DNA of 64,000 nt from Comamonadaceae bacterium UBA4962 (GCA_002397315.1 DHAE01000018.1:26400-90399); one strand, 5' to 3'. Shown: positions 8,795-17,339, numbered from the stretch's first letter. Numbers and translations: made by a program. Notes: a model not told the origin generated them from the letters alone.

Positions 8795-9695
8795 AGAACT
8801 CCTCGGTCGTCTCAGGCACGGCAGCGGCGGGTGTGCGGGCGGATGCGCCGTGCGGTGCGCCGAAGGGCGCGATGTGCGGCGCCAGCAGCATCAGCCCCTG
8901 GTGCAGCGCGGGGAACAGGCTCTGGCGGAAGTTGTTCCAGCGCAGCTCCAGGATGGTGTCGCGGGGGTCGATCGCGGTGCCCAGCACGTCGTAGATGACC
9001 TCGCCCGAGTCGATGCCGTTGTCCACGTAGTGCAAAGAGGCGCCGGTGTGCGACACGGTGGGCGCGGGCTCGGCCGCCATGCGCTGCCAGTCCGTCACCC
9101 GCTCGCCGCGCGCGCCGTGCAGCGCGTCCAGCGTCGCGCAGGCGCCCCGGCGCCGGTAGGGCGACTCGGTGCGCGTGATGCCCGGGTGGATGTTGACGAT
9201 GCGGCGGTGGAACGGCGCGCCGGGCCGCACCAGCGCGTCCAGGATCACCAGCAGCCCGTCGAGCACCACCACGTCGGCGCGCAGCTCCCGCAGTTGCGCT
9301 AGCAGCGCGTCCTCGAAGGCCTGCTTGCCCGCAGGCCGCTGCGGCGCGCCGAGCGGCAGGCGCCGGTACTCCGAGGGCACGGCGTGCAGCAGATCCTCCA
9401 GCCGGCGGCCCTGCGCCGTGAGGCCCGGCGGGAAGATCCACGGCCGGCCCGGCTCGGGGAAAAAACCGTAGTCGCGCAGCGCGGCCTGGTCGCGGGGCGA
9501 TTGCGGATCGTCGTCGAAGACGATGCCCTCCAGCGCATAGGCGTCGCCCAGCGGCGTGGTGTCCAGCGCATGGGCCAGGTATTCGAGTGGAGACCGCATG
9601 TAGCGCTGGCCGCCCCGGTAGTCGATAGGCCGGCCCGCGCGGTCGGCGGCGGCATTGCGCAGGGACAGGATGTAGACGAGCTTGGCCTGTGGCAT
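8781..9695 (-). CDS. N5-hydroxyornithine formyltransferase (PvdF-like)
   Basis: This 304-residue protein belongs to the formyltransferase fold shared by PurN, Fmt and PvdF. The catalytic triad of that fold is visible: Asn and His in VNIHPG near residue 166 and the Asp in the DNGIDSGEVIYD segment near 225. With an ornithine N5-hydroxylase in the same locus, the likely reaction is transfer of formyl from 10-formyl-tetrahydrofolate to N5-hydroxyornithine, giving a hydroxamate iron ligand. ATG 9695 is used because MPQAKLVYIL matches the start of the fold; the Shine-Dalgarno is weak. It lies between the reductase gene upstream and the acyltransferase gene downstream on the same strand. Confidence 0.88.
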   Translation of the reverse strand: MPQAKLVYILSLRNAAADRAGRPIDYRGGQRYMRSPLEYLAHALDTTPLGDAYALEGIVFDDDPQSPRDQAALRDYGFFPEPGRPWIFPPGLTAQGRRLEDLLHAVPSEYRRLPLGAPQRPAGKQAFEDALLAQLRELRADVVVLDGLLVILDALVRPGAPFHRRIVNIHPGITRTESPYRRRGACATLDALHGARGERVTDWQRMAAEPAPTVSHTGASLHYVDNGIDSGEVIYDVLGTAIDPRDTILELRWNNFRQSLFPALHQGLMLLAPHIAPFGAPHGASARTPAAAVPETTEEFYEIR

Positions 9696-9780
9696 GGGTT
9701 GGGATGGAGCGGTTTGGGGGAAAGGAAAAGGAGACGGAAAAGGGGAACGCGAACGGGAAGAAAAGCCGGGCGCCGCGCGG

Positions 9781-10668
9781 TCAAGGCGCCGCGGAGGCTC
9801 GCGGCAGGCCCGGGCCTGCCTGCGGTGGGACCTCAGGCTTCGGCTGCGCCGGCCGGTGCCGCGGGTCCAGCGGGCAGCGCCCGCAGTAGCCGTCGCCGGG
9901 CAGCAGGTGGTAGAGGCAGCACTCGCGGTGCAGCGGCACGTCGCCCCAGCCACCGTCCGCGCGTGCGATGCGGACGTGGCGCGGCGCGCGGTACAGCGGG
10001 TTGGCGCGCGGCGGCTGCGATGCCCAGTGCGGGGAATGGAGCAATTGCGCGGCGTCGTGCGCGGTGCGCGGCTGCCGCGGCGCGAGCGCCGCCGCCTGCT
10101 CCAGCACTGCTTCCAGATGGCGCGCGGCATTGCTCCAGGGCACCTTGGCGGGCAGCCGCGTGTGGCGCTCCATCGCAGCGAAGAGCGGCGCGCAATGCTC
10201 CATCACCAGCGGCCCGTAGCGCGCCGCCGTGCCGGCCTCCGGCATCGCCTGTCCCAGGCCGCGCAGATGGAAGTCCCGCACCAGGCCCTGGTCGTCGAAA
10301 CGTATCCACAGGTCCTGCAGCGCCACGGGGAACACGTGCCCCAGCACGCTCGCGGCCGCGGCCACGGGGGGCACCAGCGCGGCGAGGTAGCGCAGCGTCC
10401 AGGTCGATGCCAGCGGGCGCAGATCCCGCCGCGCGCCCGCGTCCAGCTGCCACACGCGGCTGCCGTAGCGGTGCAGCAGGTCGCCGAGCGTGCCGGCATC
10501 GCACAGGGCGGTCGCCGGCAGCGCATCGGCGGGCGGCGGGCCGCTGCACTGCAGGCGCTCGCCGAAGGGCGCGAGTTCGCCCTGGAACAGGGGCTCCAGC
10601 AGGGGAATCACGAGGGCGCCTCCAGGCATGCGGAGGGCGCCGATGGGGGCAAGGGTGCATGAGCGCAT
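9781..10668 (-). CDS. FhuF-like siderophore ferric reductase
   Basis: This protein of about 295 residues is similar to FhuF, the cytoplasmic [2Fe-2S] protein that reduces iron in hydroxamate siderophores after import. The diagnostic C-C-x10-C-x2-C cluster motif is present near the C terminus (RECCLYHL then GYCGRCPL, about residues 246-260). The body is rich in Ala and Leu as in the family. The start is uncertain: ATG 10668 gives 295 residues, ATG 10629 gives 282, and an in-frame start at 10821 would run through the inverted repeats described at 10681. It leads the minus-strand set ahead of the formyltransferase, 85 bp away. Confidence 0.82.
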   Translation of the reverse strand: MRSCTLAPIGALRMPGGALVIPLLEPLFQGELAPFGERLQCSGPPPADALPATALCDAGTLGDLLHRYGSRVWQLDAGARRDLRPLASTWTLRYLAALVPPVAAAASVLGHVFPVALQDLWIRFDDQGLVRDFHLRGLGQAMPEAGTAARYGPLVMEHCAPLFAAMERHTRLPAKVPWSNAARHLEAVLEQAAALAPRQPRTAHDAAQLLHSPHWASQPPRANPLYRAPRHVRIARADGGWGDVPLHRECCLYHLLPGDGYCGRCPLDPRHRPAQPKPEVPPQAGPGLPRASAAP

Positions 10669-10680
10669 GGGGGCATGCCT

Positions 10681-10778
10681 GCAAGACGGTCCTGCGCCGC
10701 GCATGTTCACGCCGCGCTGCCTGCTCAGTGCCCGCGCCAAGCCGGCCGTGAACATTCCGGCCGCCGTTTGCGTCTTGC
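10681..10778. promoter_or_regulatory. Nested inverted repeat in divergent siderophore promoter region
   Basis: Two nested pairs of inverted repeats share one centre. GCAAGACG begins at 10681 and its complement CGTCTTGC ends at 10778. Inside them, ATGTTCACG (10703-10711) pairs with CGTGAACAT (10747-10755). The arms are about 35 bases with only one base of length difference. The element sits in the 240-bp gap between the divergent reductase and exporter genes, where a shared control region is expected. Function (operator dyad or RNA hairpin) is unknown. Confidence 0.5.
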
Positions 10779-10908
10779 ATGCAGCGGCCCCGGAGGCCCG
10801 CCGTACCGGGCTGCCTGCCATGGCCCGTGCGCAGGGCCGCCGTGGCGCCGATCCGTTTCCCCCGTTTCCTTCGCCAGCCCGTCACCGGGCAGAAAAGAGA
10901 TTGCGTGC

Positions 10909-12612
10909 ATGACCTCCACCCCCGCACCGACCGGCCGAGCCTCTGAGGTGGCGCACCTGCTGCGGCCGTTCCTTCCCTGGATCGCGCTCTCCACCGTCTG
11001 CGGCCTCGCCTCCGGCGCCGCCACGGTGCTGCTGCTGCGCACCGTGAACGACACGCTGAACCAGGAGGCCGGCCTGTCCGGCGGGCTGCTCTGGACCTTC
11101 GTCGCGCTCTGCGTGGCGGCGCTGGGCGGGCGCCTGGTCTCCGACGTCTCCACCAACTTCGTGGGCCAGCGGCTGGTGGCGCAGGTGCGCATCAGCCTGG
11201 CGCGCAAGATCCTCTCGGCCCCGATCGACGCCCTGGAGCGCTACCGCACGCACCGCCTCATGCCCGTGCTCTCGCAGGACGTGGACATGATCAGCGACGC
11301 CGCCTTCGTGCTGTCCTCCGCGCTGATCGGCTCGGCCATCGCCTTGGGCTGCCTTGCCTATCTGGCCTGGCTGTCACCCGCGCTGTTCGCACTCGTGCTG
11401 GTGGCGCTGGTGGTGGGCGCCACGCTGCAGATCGCCGCTCAGACCCGTGCCGAGAAGGGTTTCTGGAAAGCGCGCGAGCACGAGGACCGGTTGCACAAGG
11501 CCTACCGCGCCATCAGCGAAGGCGCCAAGGAGCTGCGCATGCACCGCGAGCGCCGCAACCGCATGCTGGGCGAGCAGGTGGAGCGCATCGTGGCGCAGAT
11601 CCGCGACGTGAACGGCCGCGCCATCAACACCTACGTCATCGCCGCGGCCTTCGGCGCGGCACTGTTCTTCCTCATCATCGCGCTCATCATGGGCTGGGCC
11701 GCGTTCCGTCCCACCGAGCCGGCCGTGCTGAGCGGCTTCGTGCTGGTGCTGCTGTTCCTCAAGGGCCCGATCGACCAGATCGCCATGACGCTGCCGCACG
11801 TCGGCCGCGCCAAGGTGGCCTTCCTGCGCATCGCCGACCTGTCCGCGCGATTCGCCACACCCGAGCCGCACCTGCACCAGGACCGCCCCGCGCCGGCGCC
11901 CGTGCTGCACGAAGGCATCGCCCTGCAGGGCGTGCGCTACGCCTTCGACGCACCGGCCGACGGCGGCGCGCCGTTCGTGCTCGGCCCCATCGACCTGGAA
12001 CTGCGCCGCGGCGAGATGGTCTTCATCGTCGGCGACAACGGCTCGGGCAAGACCACGCTCATCAAGCTGCTGCTGGGCCTCTATGCGCCCCACGAGGGCG
12101 AGGTGCTGATCGACGGCGTGCCCGTCACCGCCGAGTCGCGCGACGACTACCGCCAGCTCTTCACCACCGTGCTCTCGGACTTCTACCTCTTCGAAGATCT
12201 GGCCGGCGCCGGCCCGGCCGGAGAGGGCGGGGCGGGCATGTCCGCGCTGCCCGAGGCCGCGCGCCCCTACCTGGAGCGCCTGGAAATCGCGCACAAGGTG
12301 AGCATCCAGGACGGCGCCTTCAGCACCGTGGACCTGTCCACCGGCCAGCGCAAGCGCCTGGCGCTGGTGCACGCCTACCTCGAAGGCCGTCCCGTGATGG
12401 TGTTCGACGAATGGGCCGCCGACCAGGACCCGGCCTTCCGCCACCTCTTCTACACCGAACTGCTGCCCGAACTGCGCGCCAGGGGGCACCTGCTGGTCGT
12501 CATCTCGCACGACGACCGCTACTTCCACCTGGCCGACCGCGTGGTCCACATGCGCGCCGGCCGGATCGCCGAGACCCATGTGCGCGCGGACCGCGAAGCC
12601 CTCGCCGCCTGA
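10909..12612 (+). CDS. PvdE/SyrD-type ABC exporter of siderophore peptide
   Basis: This 567-residue inner-membrane half-transporter fuses a six-helix membrane domain (about residues 1-330) to a nucleotide-binding domain. Walker A is GDNGSGKTT near residue 374, the signature region is LSTGQRKRLAL near 476, and Walker B with the catalytic Glu is VMVFDEWAADQDP near 500. The variant signature (STGQ rather than SGGQ) and the DEWAADQDP motif are typical of the cyclic-peptide/siderophore transporter group that includes PvdE. The likely role is moving the nascent siderophore across the inner membrane. ATG 10909 begins the family N terminus; longer in-frame extensions run into the inverted repeats. 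Neighbour genes on the same strand follow at 40 bp. Confidence 0.9.
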   Translation: MTSTPAPTGRASEVAHLLRPFLPWIALSTVCGLASGAATVLLLRTVNDTLNQEAGLSGGLLWTFVALCVAALGGRLVSDVSTNFVGQRLVAQVRISLARKILSAPIDALERYRTHRLMPVLSQDVDMISDAAFVLSSALIGSAIALGCLAYLAWLSPALFALVLVALVVGATLQIAAQTRAEKGFWKAREHEDRLHKAYRAISEGAKELRMHRERRNRMLGEQVERIVAQIRDVNGRAINTYVIAAAFGAALFFLIIALIMGWAAFRPTEPAVLSGFVLVLLFLKGPIDQIAMTLPHVGRAKVAFLRIADLSARFATPEPHLHQDRPAPAPVLHEGIALQGVRYAFDAPADGGAPFVLGPIDLELRRGEMVFIVGDNGSGKTTLIKLLLGLYAPHEGEVLIDGVPVTAESRDDYRQLFTTVLSDFYLFEDLAGAGPAGEGGAGMSALPEAARPYLERLEIAHKVSIQDGAFSTVDLSTGQRKRLALVHAYLEGRPVMVFDEWAADQDPAFRHLFYTELLPELRARGHLLVVISHDDRYFHLADRVVHMRAGRIAETHVRADREALAA

Positions 12613-12652
12613 CGCCACGGCCGTTCCTTTTTCCACCAGGAGTTGTCATCCC

Positions 12653-14020
12653 ATGCAGCACACCCATGACCTGATCGGCATCGGCTTCGGGCCGTCCAAC
12701 GTGGCGCTCGCCATCGCGCTCCAAGAGCACCGCGGCGCGCACGCCCGCGCGCCCCAGGCGTTCTTCATCGAACGCCAGCCGGCCTTCGCCTGGCATCCGC
12801 ACATGCTGCTCGGCCAGTCGCACATGCAGATCTCCTTCCTCAAGGACCTCGCCACGCTGCGCAACCCGCAGAGCCGCTTCACCTTCCTGAACTACCTGCA
12901 CGAGCAGGGCCGCCTGCCGGACTTCATCAACTTGAAGAGCTTCTACCCGAGCCGCCACGAGTTCAACGACTACCTGGGCTGGGCGGCCCGCCAGTTCGAC
13001 GGCTGCTGCGCCTACGGCGAAGAGGTGTTCGAGGTGCTGCCCGAGCCGGGCCCCGGCGGCACCGTGGAGCGGCTGCGGGTGCGCTCGCGCAACGCGGCCG
13101 GCCGCGTGCAGGAGCGGCTGGCGCGCCACCTGATCGTCGGCGTGGGCGGCACCGCGCGCATCCCCGAGGTGTTCCGCGGGCTGCAGGGCGAGCCGCGCGT
13201 CTTCCATTCGAGCACCTACCTGCGCGACATCGCGCGCCAGGGCGACGCGCGCAGCATCGCGATCATCGGCGCGGGCCAGAGCGCGGCGGAAATCTTCATG
13301 GACCTGCAGGGCCGCGCCCACGCGCCCGAGGTGGACTGGGTGATGCGTGCGCGCGCCATCCGCCCGGCGGACGACAGCCCCTTCGTCAACGAGATCTTCA
13401 ACGCCGAATACACCGACTACATGTTCGGCCGCTCCGGTACCGAACGCGAGGCCCTGCTGCGCGAATACGCCCACACCAACTACGCCGTGGCCGATCTGGA
13501 ACTGATCCAGCAGGTCTTCAAGGTGTTCTACGAGCAGCGCGTGGCGGGCGGCCGGCGCCTGCGCATGCTGCGCCAGCACGAAGTGCGCGCCGCGCGCGCC
13601 GACGACTCGGGCGTGTTCTTCACGCTGTTCGACTGCGAACGCGGCGAGGAGCAGACCGTGCGGTACGACGCCGCCGTGCTCGCCACCGGCTACGAGCGCG
13701 CCGCGCACCGCGACGTGCTCGCGCCCCTGGCCGAATACCTGGGTGATTTCACCGTCGACCGCGACTACCGGGTGCGCACCGCGCCGCACTTCAAGCCCGC
13801 GATCTTCCTGCAGGGCGCCTGCGAATCCAGCCACGGCCTGAGCGACACCCTGCTGTCTGTCACCGCCGTGCGCACCGGCGAGATCCGGGAGGCGCTCGCC
13901 GCGGTGCTGCCGCCGGCCCACGAACCCCTGCGCACGCGCGGCGTGCCGGGCCACGGCCATGCGCCCGAAACGGCGGTCCGCCAAGACGCCGAGGAGGCCG
14001 CCCAGCTGCGCGTGGCCTGA
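12653..14020 (+). CDS. L-ornithine N5-monooxygenase (PvdA/SidA family)
   Basis: This 455-residue flavoprotein should use FAD, NADPH and O2 to hydroxylate the side-chain amine of ornithine, the first committed step to the hydroxamate ligand. The FAD motif GIGFGPSN is at residues 8-15, the NADPH motif GAGQSAAE near 206 and the family motif LATGYERA near 343. SHMQISFLKDLATLRNP near residue 58 is also characteristic. AGGAG lies 10 bases before ATG 12653. Lysine as substrate cannot be excluded by eye, but the overall length and motifs favour the ornithine enzyme. The phosphopantetheinyl transferase gene follows 7 bp downstream. Confidence 0.92.
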   Translation: MQHTHDLIGIGFGPSNVALAIALQEHRGAHARAPQAFFIERQPAFAWHPHMLLGQSHMQISFLKDLATLRNPQSRFTFLNYLHEQGRLPDFINLKSFYPSRHEFNDYLGWAARQFDGCCAYGEEVFEVLPEPGPGGTVERLRVRSRNAAGRVQERLARHLIVGVGGTARIPEVFRGLQGEPRVFHSSTYLRDIARQGDARSIAIIGAGQSAAEIFMDLQGRAHAPEVDWVMRARAIRPADDSPFVNEIFNAEYTDYMFGRSGTEREALLREYAHTNYAVADLELIQQVFKVFYEQRVAGGRRLRMLRQHEVRAARADDSGVFFTLFDCERGEEQTVRYDAAVLATGYERAAHRDVLAPLAEYLGDFTVDRDYRVRTAPHFKPAIFLQGACESSHGLSDTLLSVTAVRTGEIREALAAVLPPAHEPLRTRGVPGHGHAPETAVRQDAEEAAQLRVA

Positions 14021-14027
14021 GCCGGGC

Positions 14028-14837
14028 ATGGCGGACCACGGCCCGGTTCCGTTGCGCCTCGCGCCCCTGCCGCCCGGCGTGCCCGGCGGCATCCAGGTCT
14101 GGCACCTCCCGCTGTGCCTGGAACGTCCCCCGCCCGACCGCGACTGGGCGCTGCTATCGCCCGCGGAAGTGGAGCGTGCCGCACGACTGCGCCAGCCGGC
14201 CGACCGCGTGCGCGCCGTCTGCACGCGGGCGGCCCTGCGCCGGTTGCTGGCGGAGCGGCTCGGTAGGGCGGCATCGCAAGTGCCTCTGGGCACGGGGCTG
14301 CATGGGCGGCCACGGCTGGAGGCCGATACCGAAGTGGGAGGGCAGGGGCAAGAGCCGGGATCAGGGAGCGCCCGGTGCCGGACGGAAGGCCCCCTGCCTG
14401 ATTTCAACGTCTCGCATTCCGGGGCCTGCGCGCTCATCGCCCTGGCGGGGGGTGGCCTGTCGGTGGGCGTGGACGTGGAGCGCTGCGATGCCTTCGGCGC
14501 GCATGGCCTGGCAGACCCTGCGGCGCTCGAATCGCTGGTGTTCTCCGCCCGCGAGCGAGCCGCGCCACTGGCCGCTCGGCCGGATTTCCCCACCGTCTGG
14601 ACCGTGAAGGAAGCGGTCCTCAAATGCCTGGGGCTCGGCGTGGCCGAGCACCTGCCGCACGTCTGCGTTGAGAGGCGTGAGGCCGGTGGGGCGCGGGGCA
14701 GCGTCGCGAGCGGCGTCGAGGTGGTACTGGAAGGGCCGCTGCCGGGCTCGGCCGTATGGGCCTGCGTGCTCGCAGCGCCACCCGGCTACGCCGCCGCCCT
14801 GGCCTGGGCTGGAGCGGGCGCCGGCACTCCTCGCTGA
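14028..14837 (+). CDS. Sfp-type 4'-phosphopantetheinyl transferase
   Basis: This 269-residue enzyme should attach phosphopantetheine from CoA to the carrier-domain serines of the NRPSs. The two diagnostic motifs are present: GVDVERCD near residue 146 (Mg-binding acidic pair) and WTVKEAVLKCLGLG near 191. The N-terminal basic segment LRQPADRVRAVCTRAALRRLL is typical of the Sfp group that acts on secondary metabolism. ATG 14028 lies 7 bp after the hydroxylase stop, so the two are probably in one transcript; an earlier in-frame start at 13959 would overlap the hydroxylase by 62 bp and looks less likely. The stretch 14838-15009 after it shows nothing recognisable. Confidence 0.9.
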   Translation: MADHGPVPLRLAPLPPGVPGGIQVWHLPLCLERPPPDRDWALLSPAEVERAARLRQPADRVRAVCTRAALRRLLAERLGRAASQVPLGTGLHGRPRLEADTEVGGQGQEPGSGSARCRTEGPLPDFNVSHSGACALIALAGGGLSVGVDVERCDAFGAHGLADPAALESLVFSARERAAPLAARPDFPTVWTVKEAVLKCLGLGVAEHLPHVCVERREAGGARGSVASGVEVVLEGPLPGSAVWACVLAAPPGYAAALAWAGAGAGTPR

Positions 14838-15009
14838 CCAGGCACACCGTTTGCCGGATTCCGGACAGGAGCCTCCCACTCCGGGCCCGCCGGCCGCGAC
14901 AGCGGGCTTCGCAGAAGTCCCGCCCACCCGGCAGGACGGCCTGCACGCCACCGTGCCCGCCGTGCCGGAGAAGGGAGGCGCATCGGCAAATTTGCAGCAA
15001 GGAGCGACC

Positions 15010-15252
15010 ATGCCCGCCACGAATTCCCGCACCCCCTGGCCTTTCCCGACGGCCGACGCCCATCCCTCACCCGCGCCTGGCGCCAGCAAGGGCAGCGCAA
15101 CCTCTGGACTGCAGGTGCAGGCCGTCGAGGAAGACACGCTGGACAGCGCCGTCGAGGAAACCTTCCCTGCAAGCGACCCCATCTCCGTCGTCAGCACCAA
15201 GACCGTCTCTGCCGAGGAGGGGCCGGCGGACGACCCGAAGGCGAAACGTTGA
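15010..15252 (+). CDS. Small acidic protein with ETFPASDP motif
   Basis: This 80-residue hydrophilic protein has no signal peptide or membrane segment. Its centre reads EEDTLDSAVEETFPASDPIS, a motif I recognise from short uncharacterised proteobacterial proteins (LDxAlEEtFPASDPP type). AAGGAG lies 5 bases before ATG 15010, which decides the start; longer in-frame extensions upstream overlap the phosphopantetheinyl transferase gene in another frame. The N-terminal 35 residues are rich in Pro, Ser and Ala and are probably disordered. Function is unknown. The next gene, a membrane protein, lies 103 bp downstream on the same strand. Confidence 0.75.
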   Translation: MPATNSRTPWPFPTADAHPSPAPGASKGSATSGLQVQAVEEDTLDSAVEETFPASDPISVVSTKTVSAEEGPADDPKAKR

Positions 15253-15262
15253 GACCCATCCC

Positions 15263-15320
15263 GACGCAGACGCAGACACAGGCACCCACACAGACGTCGG
15301 CACCGGCACTGGCACCGGCG
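15263..15320 (+). repeat. Degenerate GACGCA/GGCACC hexamer repeat
   Basis: About ten imperfect hexamers (GACGCA, GACACA, GGCACC, GGCACT) run head to tail just upstream of the membrane-protein gene. In that gene's frame they would read as alternating Asp/Gly with Ala/Thr, so they might be a repetitive N-terminal extension. No good start codon and ribosome site support that, so I treat the stretch as an intergenic simple repeat. Confidence 0.6.
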
Positions 15321-15355
15321 ATCGCCATGCGGCCCGGCCCGGCCGCGCGGATCCG

Positions 15356-15931
15356 ATGAGCCCGCAACAACCCGCGGCCCTGCTGCCCTTCGGCATCCTG
15401 CTGGCGCTGTGGATCGCCGCCGGCACGGTGGACTGGTGGTGCCACCGGCGCACCCGCATCGAAGCGACCCCCAAGGGCCTCATGGAATCGGCCTTTCACT
15501 GGGCGCTGTTCCTGCAGATGGGCGCCGCCGTCCTCGCGGCCCTGCTGTTCGAGCCCACGGCCGGGCTCGTGGCGTTCCTGCTGGCGATGTGGCTGCTGCA
15601 CGAGGCCGCCACGTGGCTGGAACTGCGCATGGTCGCGCCCGTGCGCACCATCACCCCGCTGGAACAGATGGTTCACAGCTTCATGGAGATCCTGCCGCTG
15701 GCGGGCATCCTGTTGCTCTGCCAGCCGGAGTTGGAGTCCTGGCTTTCCACCCTGGACGACGCGGAGCGCACACTCGACTGGCGCTGGATTCCCCGGGAGG
15801 CGTTGCCGCCGGCACCCGTGCTCGCAGGCTATGCGCTGGCGATCGCGGTGTGCAATGCTCTGCTGCTGGCGGAGGAAAGCTGGCGGTGCTGGCGCCACGC
15901 CCCGCGCCGGGGCGCGCAGCCTGCCACCTGA
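15356..15931 (+). CDS. Uncharacterised four-helix membrane protein
   Basis: This 191-residue protein has about four hydrophobic segments: near residues 7-25 (LLPFGILLALWIAAGTV), 48-66, 68-86 and 108-124, plus a further one near 158-175. Between the first two is TVDWWCHRRTRIEATPKGLMESAFH, in which the charged and His/Cys residues look conserved-type, but I do not recognise a named family. ATG 15356 follows the hexamer repeat; no clear Shine-Dalgarno is visible. It may share a transcript with the small PASDP-motif gene. Function unknown, location inner membrane by inference. Confidence 0.7.
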   Translation: MSPQQPAALLPFGILLALWIAAGTVDWWCHRRTRIEATPKGLMESAFHWALFLQMGAAVLAALLFEPTAGLVAFLLAMWLLHEAATWLELRMVAPVRTITPLEQMVHSFMEILPLAGILLLCQPELESWLSTLDDAERTLDWRWIPREALPPAPVLAGYALAIAVCNALLLAEESWRCWRHAPRRGAQPAT

Positions 15932-15967
15932 CGGCGAGGGGGGGCCGCCGCCGCTTCGTGCGCCGCC

Positions 15968-17299
15968 TCAGTCCTGTGCGGCGGCCGCCTGCACCAGCGC
16001 CTGCAGCGCCGCCTCCACATCGGTGGCCTCCACGCCCTCCACCGGCGCCAGCTGCCCCGCCAGCGCAGCGAGTGCCGCTTCCGGTTCCTTCTGCAGCCGC
16101 GCAATGGCCTGGCCCGCGTCGCGCGGGGCGTCGAAGCCGGTGCTCTGCAGCAGCAGGCGCCCGTCGGCCGCGACGAGCTTGAAGTAGAACTTGCCGTCCG
16201 CCTCGCGGTACTGCTTGAAGGAGGGCAGGGCGGCACCCTTGCCGCTGCCGGCCGCACGCGCCGTGGAGGGCGACGCTGCAGCCACCGCCCCACCGCGCAG
16301 GCTGCGCAGGCCCACGGCGCTGCGCAGTTCGCGCAGGAAGGGGGTGGTCAGCGAGCGGGCACGTTGCGCGCCTGCGAGCAGCGTGTCCTCGATGCGGCCC
16401 GGGTCGGCGATCAGCGCCTCGTAGCGCTCGCGCATCGGCGCGATCACGCCGTCCACGCGCTCGAACAGGATCTGCTTGGCATCGCCCCAGGCGATGCCCT
16501 GTTCGAACTGCCGGCGCAGGGCCTGCGCTTCCGCTTCGGTGGCGAAGGCCTGGTAGATCTGGAACAGCGCCGAGCCCTCGGTTTCCTTCGGCTCGCCCGG
16601 CGCGCGCGAATCGGTCTGGATGCCGTTGATCAGCCGGCGCAGTTGCTCGCGCGGCGTGAAGAGCGGGATCGTGTTGTCGTAGCTCTTGCTCATCTTGCGG
16701 CCGTCCAACCCGGGCAGCGTGGCCACGTGCTCGTCGATCGCGGCCTCGGGCGCCACGAAGTGCTCGCCGTAGAGGTGGTTGAAGCTCGCGGCGATGTCGC
16801 GCGCCATCTCGATGTGCTGCACCTGGTCGCGGCCCACCGGCACCTTGTGCGCCTTGAAGGCCAGGATGTCGGCGGCCATGAGCACCGGGTACATGAAGAG
16901 ACCCGCGGTCACGCCGTCGTCCAGCTCGCGGCCGGCGGCCTCGTTCTTGTCCTGCGACGCCTTGTAGGCATGGGCGCGGTTGAGCAGCCCCTTGCCCGTC
17001 ACGCACGACAGCAGCCAGTTCAGCTCGGGAATCTCGGGGATGTCGGACTGGCGGTAGAACGTGACGTGTTCCGGGTCCAGGCCCGCCGCCAGCCAGCTCG
17101 CGGCGATCTCCAGCGTGGAGCGCTGGATGCGCGCGGGGTCTTCGCACTTGATCAGCGCGTGGTAGTCCGCCAGGAAGTAGAAGCTCTGCACGCCGGGCCG
17201 CAGGCTGGCCGCCACCGAGGGGCGGATCGAGCCGACGAAATTGCCCAGGTGGGGCGTGCCCGTGGTCGTGATGCCGGTGAGAAAGCGCGTGGTGCTCAT
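15968..17299 (-). CDS. trpS: Tryptophanyl-tRNA synthetase with C-terminal DUF1508-like extension
   Basis: This class I synthetase charges tRNA-Trp. The HIGH-type motif TPHLGN is near residue 16 and GRKMSKSYDN near 200. GVTAGLFMYPVLMAADIL and VPVGRDQVQH are family hallmarks. At 443 residues it is about 100 longer than the usual 330-340. The extra part is a Gly/Ala/Ser linker (about 345-365) followed by a segment reading KFYFKLVAADGRLLLQSTGF, then DAGQAIARLQ, which looks like the small DUF1508/YegP fold. It is the last gene of a minus-strand set with the site-2 protease 97 bp upstream. Confidence 0.95.
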   Translation of the reverse strand: MSTTRFLTGITTTGTPHLGNFVGSIRPSVAASLRPGVQSFYFLADYHALIKCEDPARIQRSTLEIAASWLAAGLDPEHVTFYRQSDIPEIPELNWLLSCVTGKGLLNRAHAYKASQDKNEAAGRELDDGVTAGLFMYPVLMAADILAFKAHKVPVGRDQVQHIEMARDIAASFNHLYGEHFVAPEAAIDEHVATLPGLDGRKMSKSYDNTIPLFTPREQLRRLINGIQTDSRAPGEPKETEGSALFQIYQAFATEAEAQALRRQFEQGIAWGDAKQILFERVDGVIAPMRERYEALIADPGRIEDTLLAGAQRARSLTTPFLRELRSAVGLRSLRGGAVAAASPSTARAAGSGKGAALPSFKQYREADGKFYFKLVAADGRLLLQSTGFDAPRDAGQAIARLQKEPEAALAALAGQLAPVEGVEATDVEAALQALVQAAAAQD

Positions 17300-17339
17300 G
17301 GTGGGTAAGCGGCCCGAAGGCCCTGAGAAACGAGGGAAG

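Noticed and set aside
10669..10821. A longer start for the FhuF-like reductase
   Set aside because: The extra residues have no family character and would be encoded by the inverted repeats. I keep ATG 10668 but mark the start as uncertain.
14668..15009. An N-terminal extension of the small PASDP-motif protein
   Set aside because: It overlaps the phosphopantetheinyl transferase gene in another frame, while AAGGAG stands right before ATG 15010.
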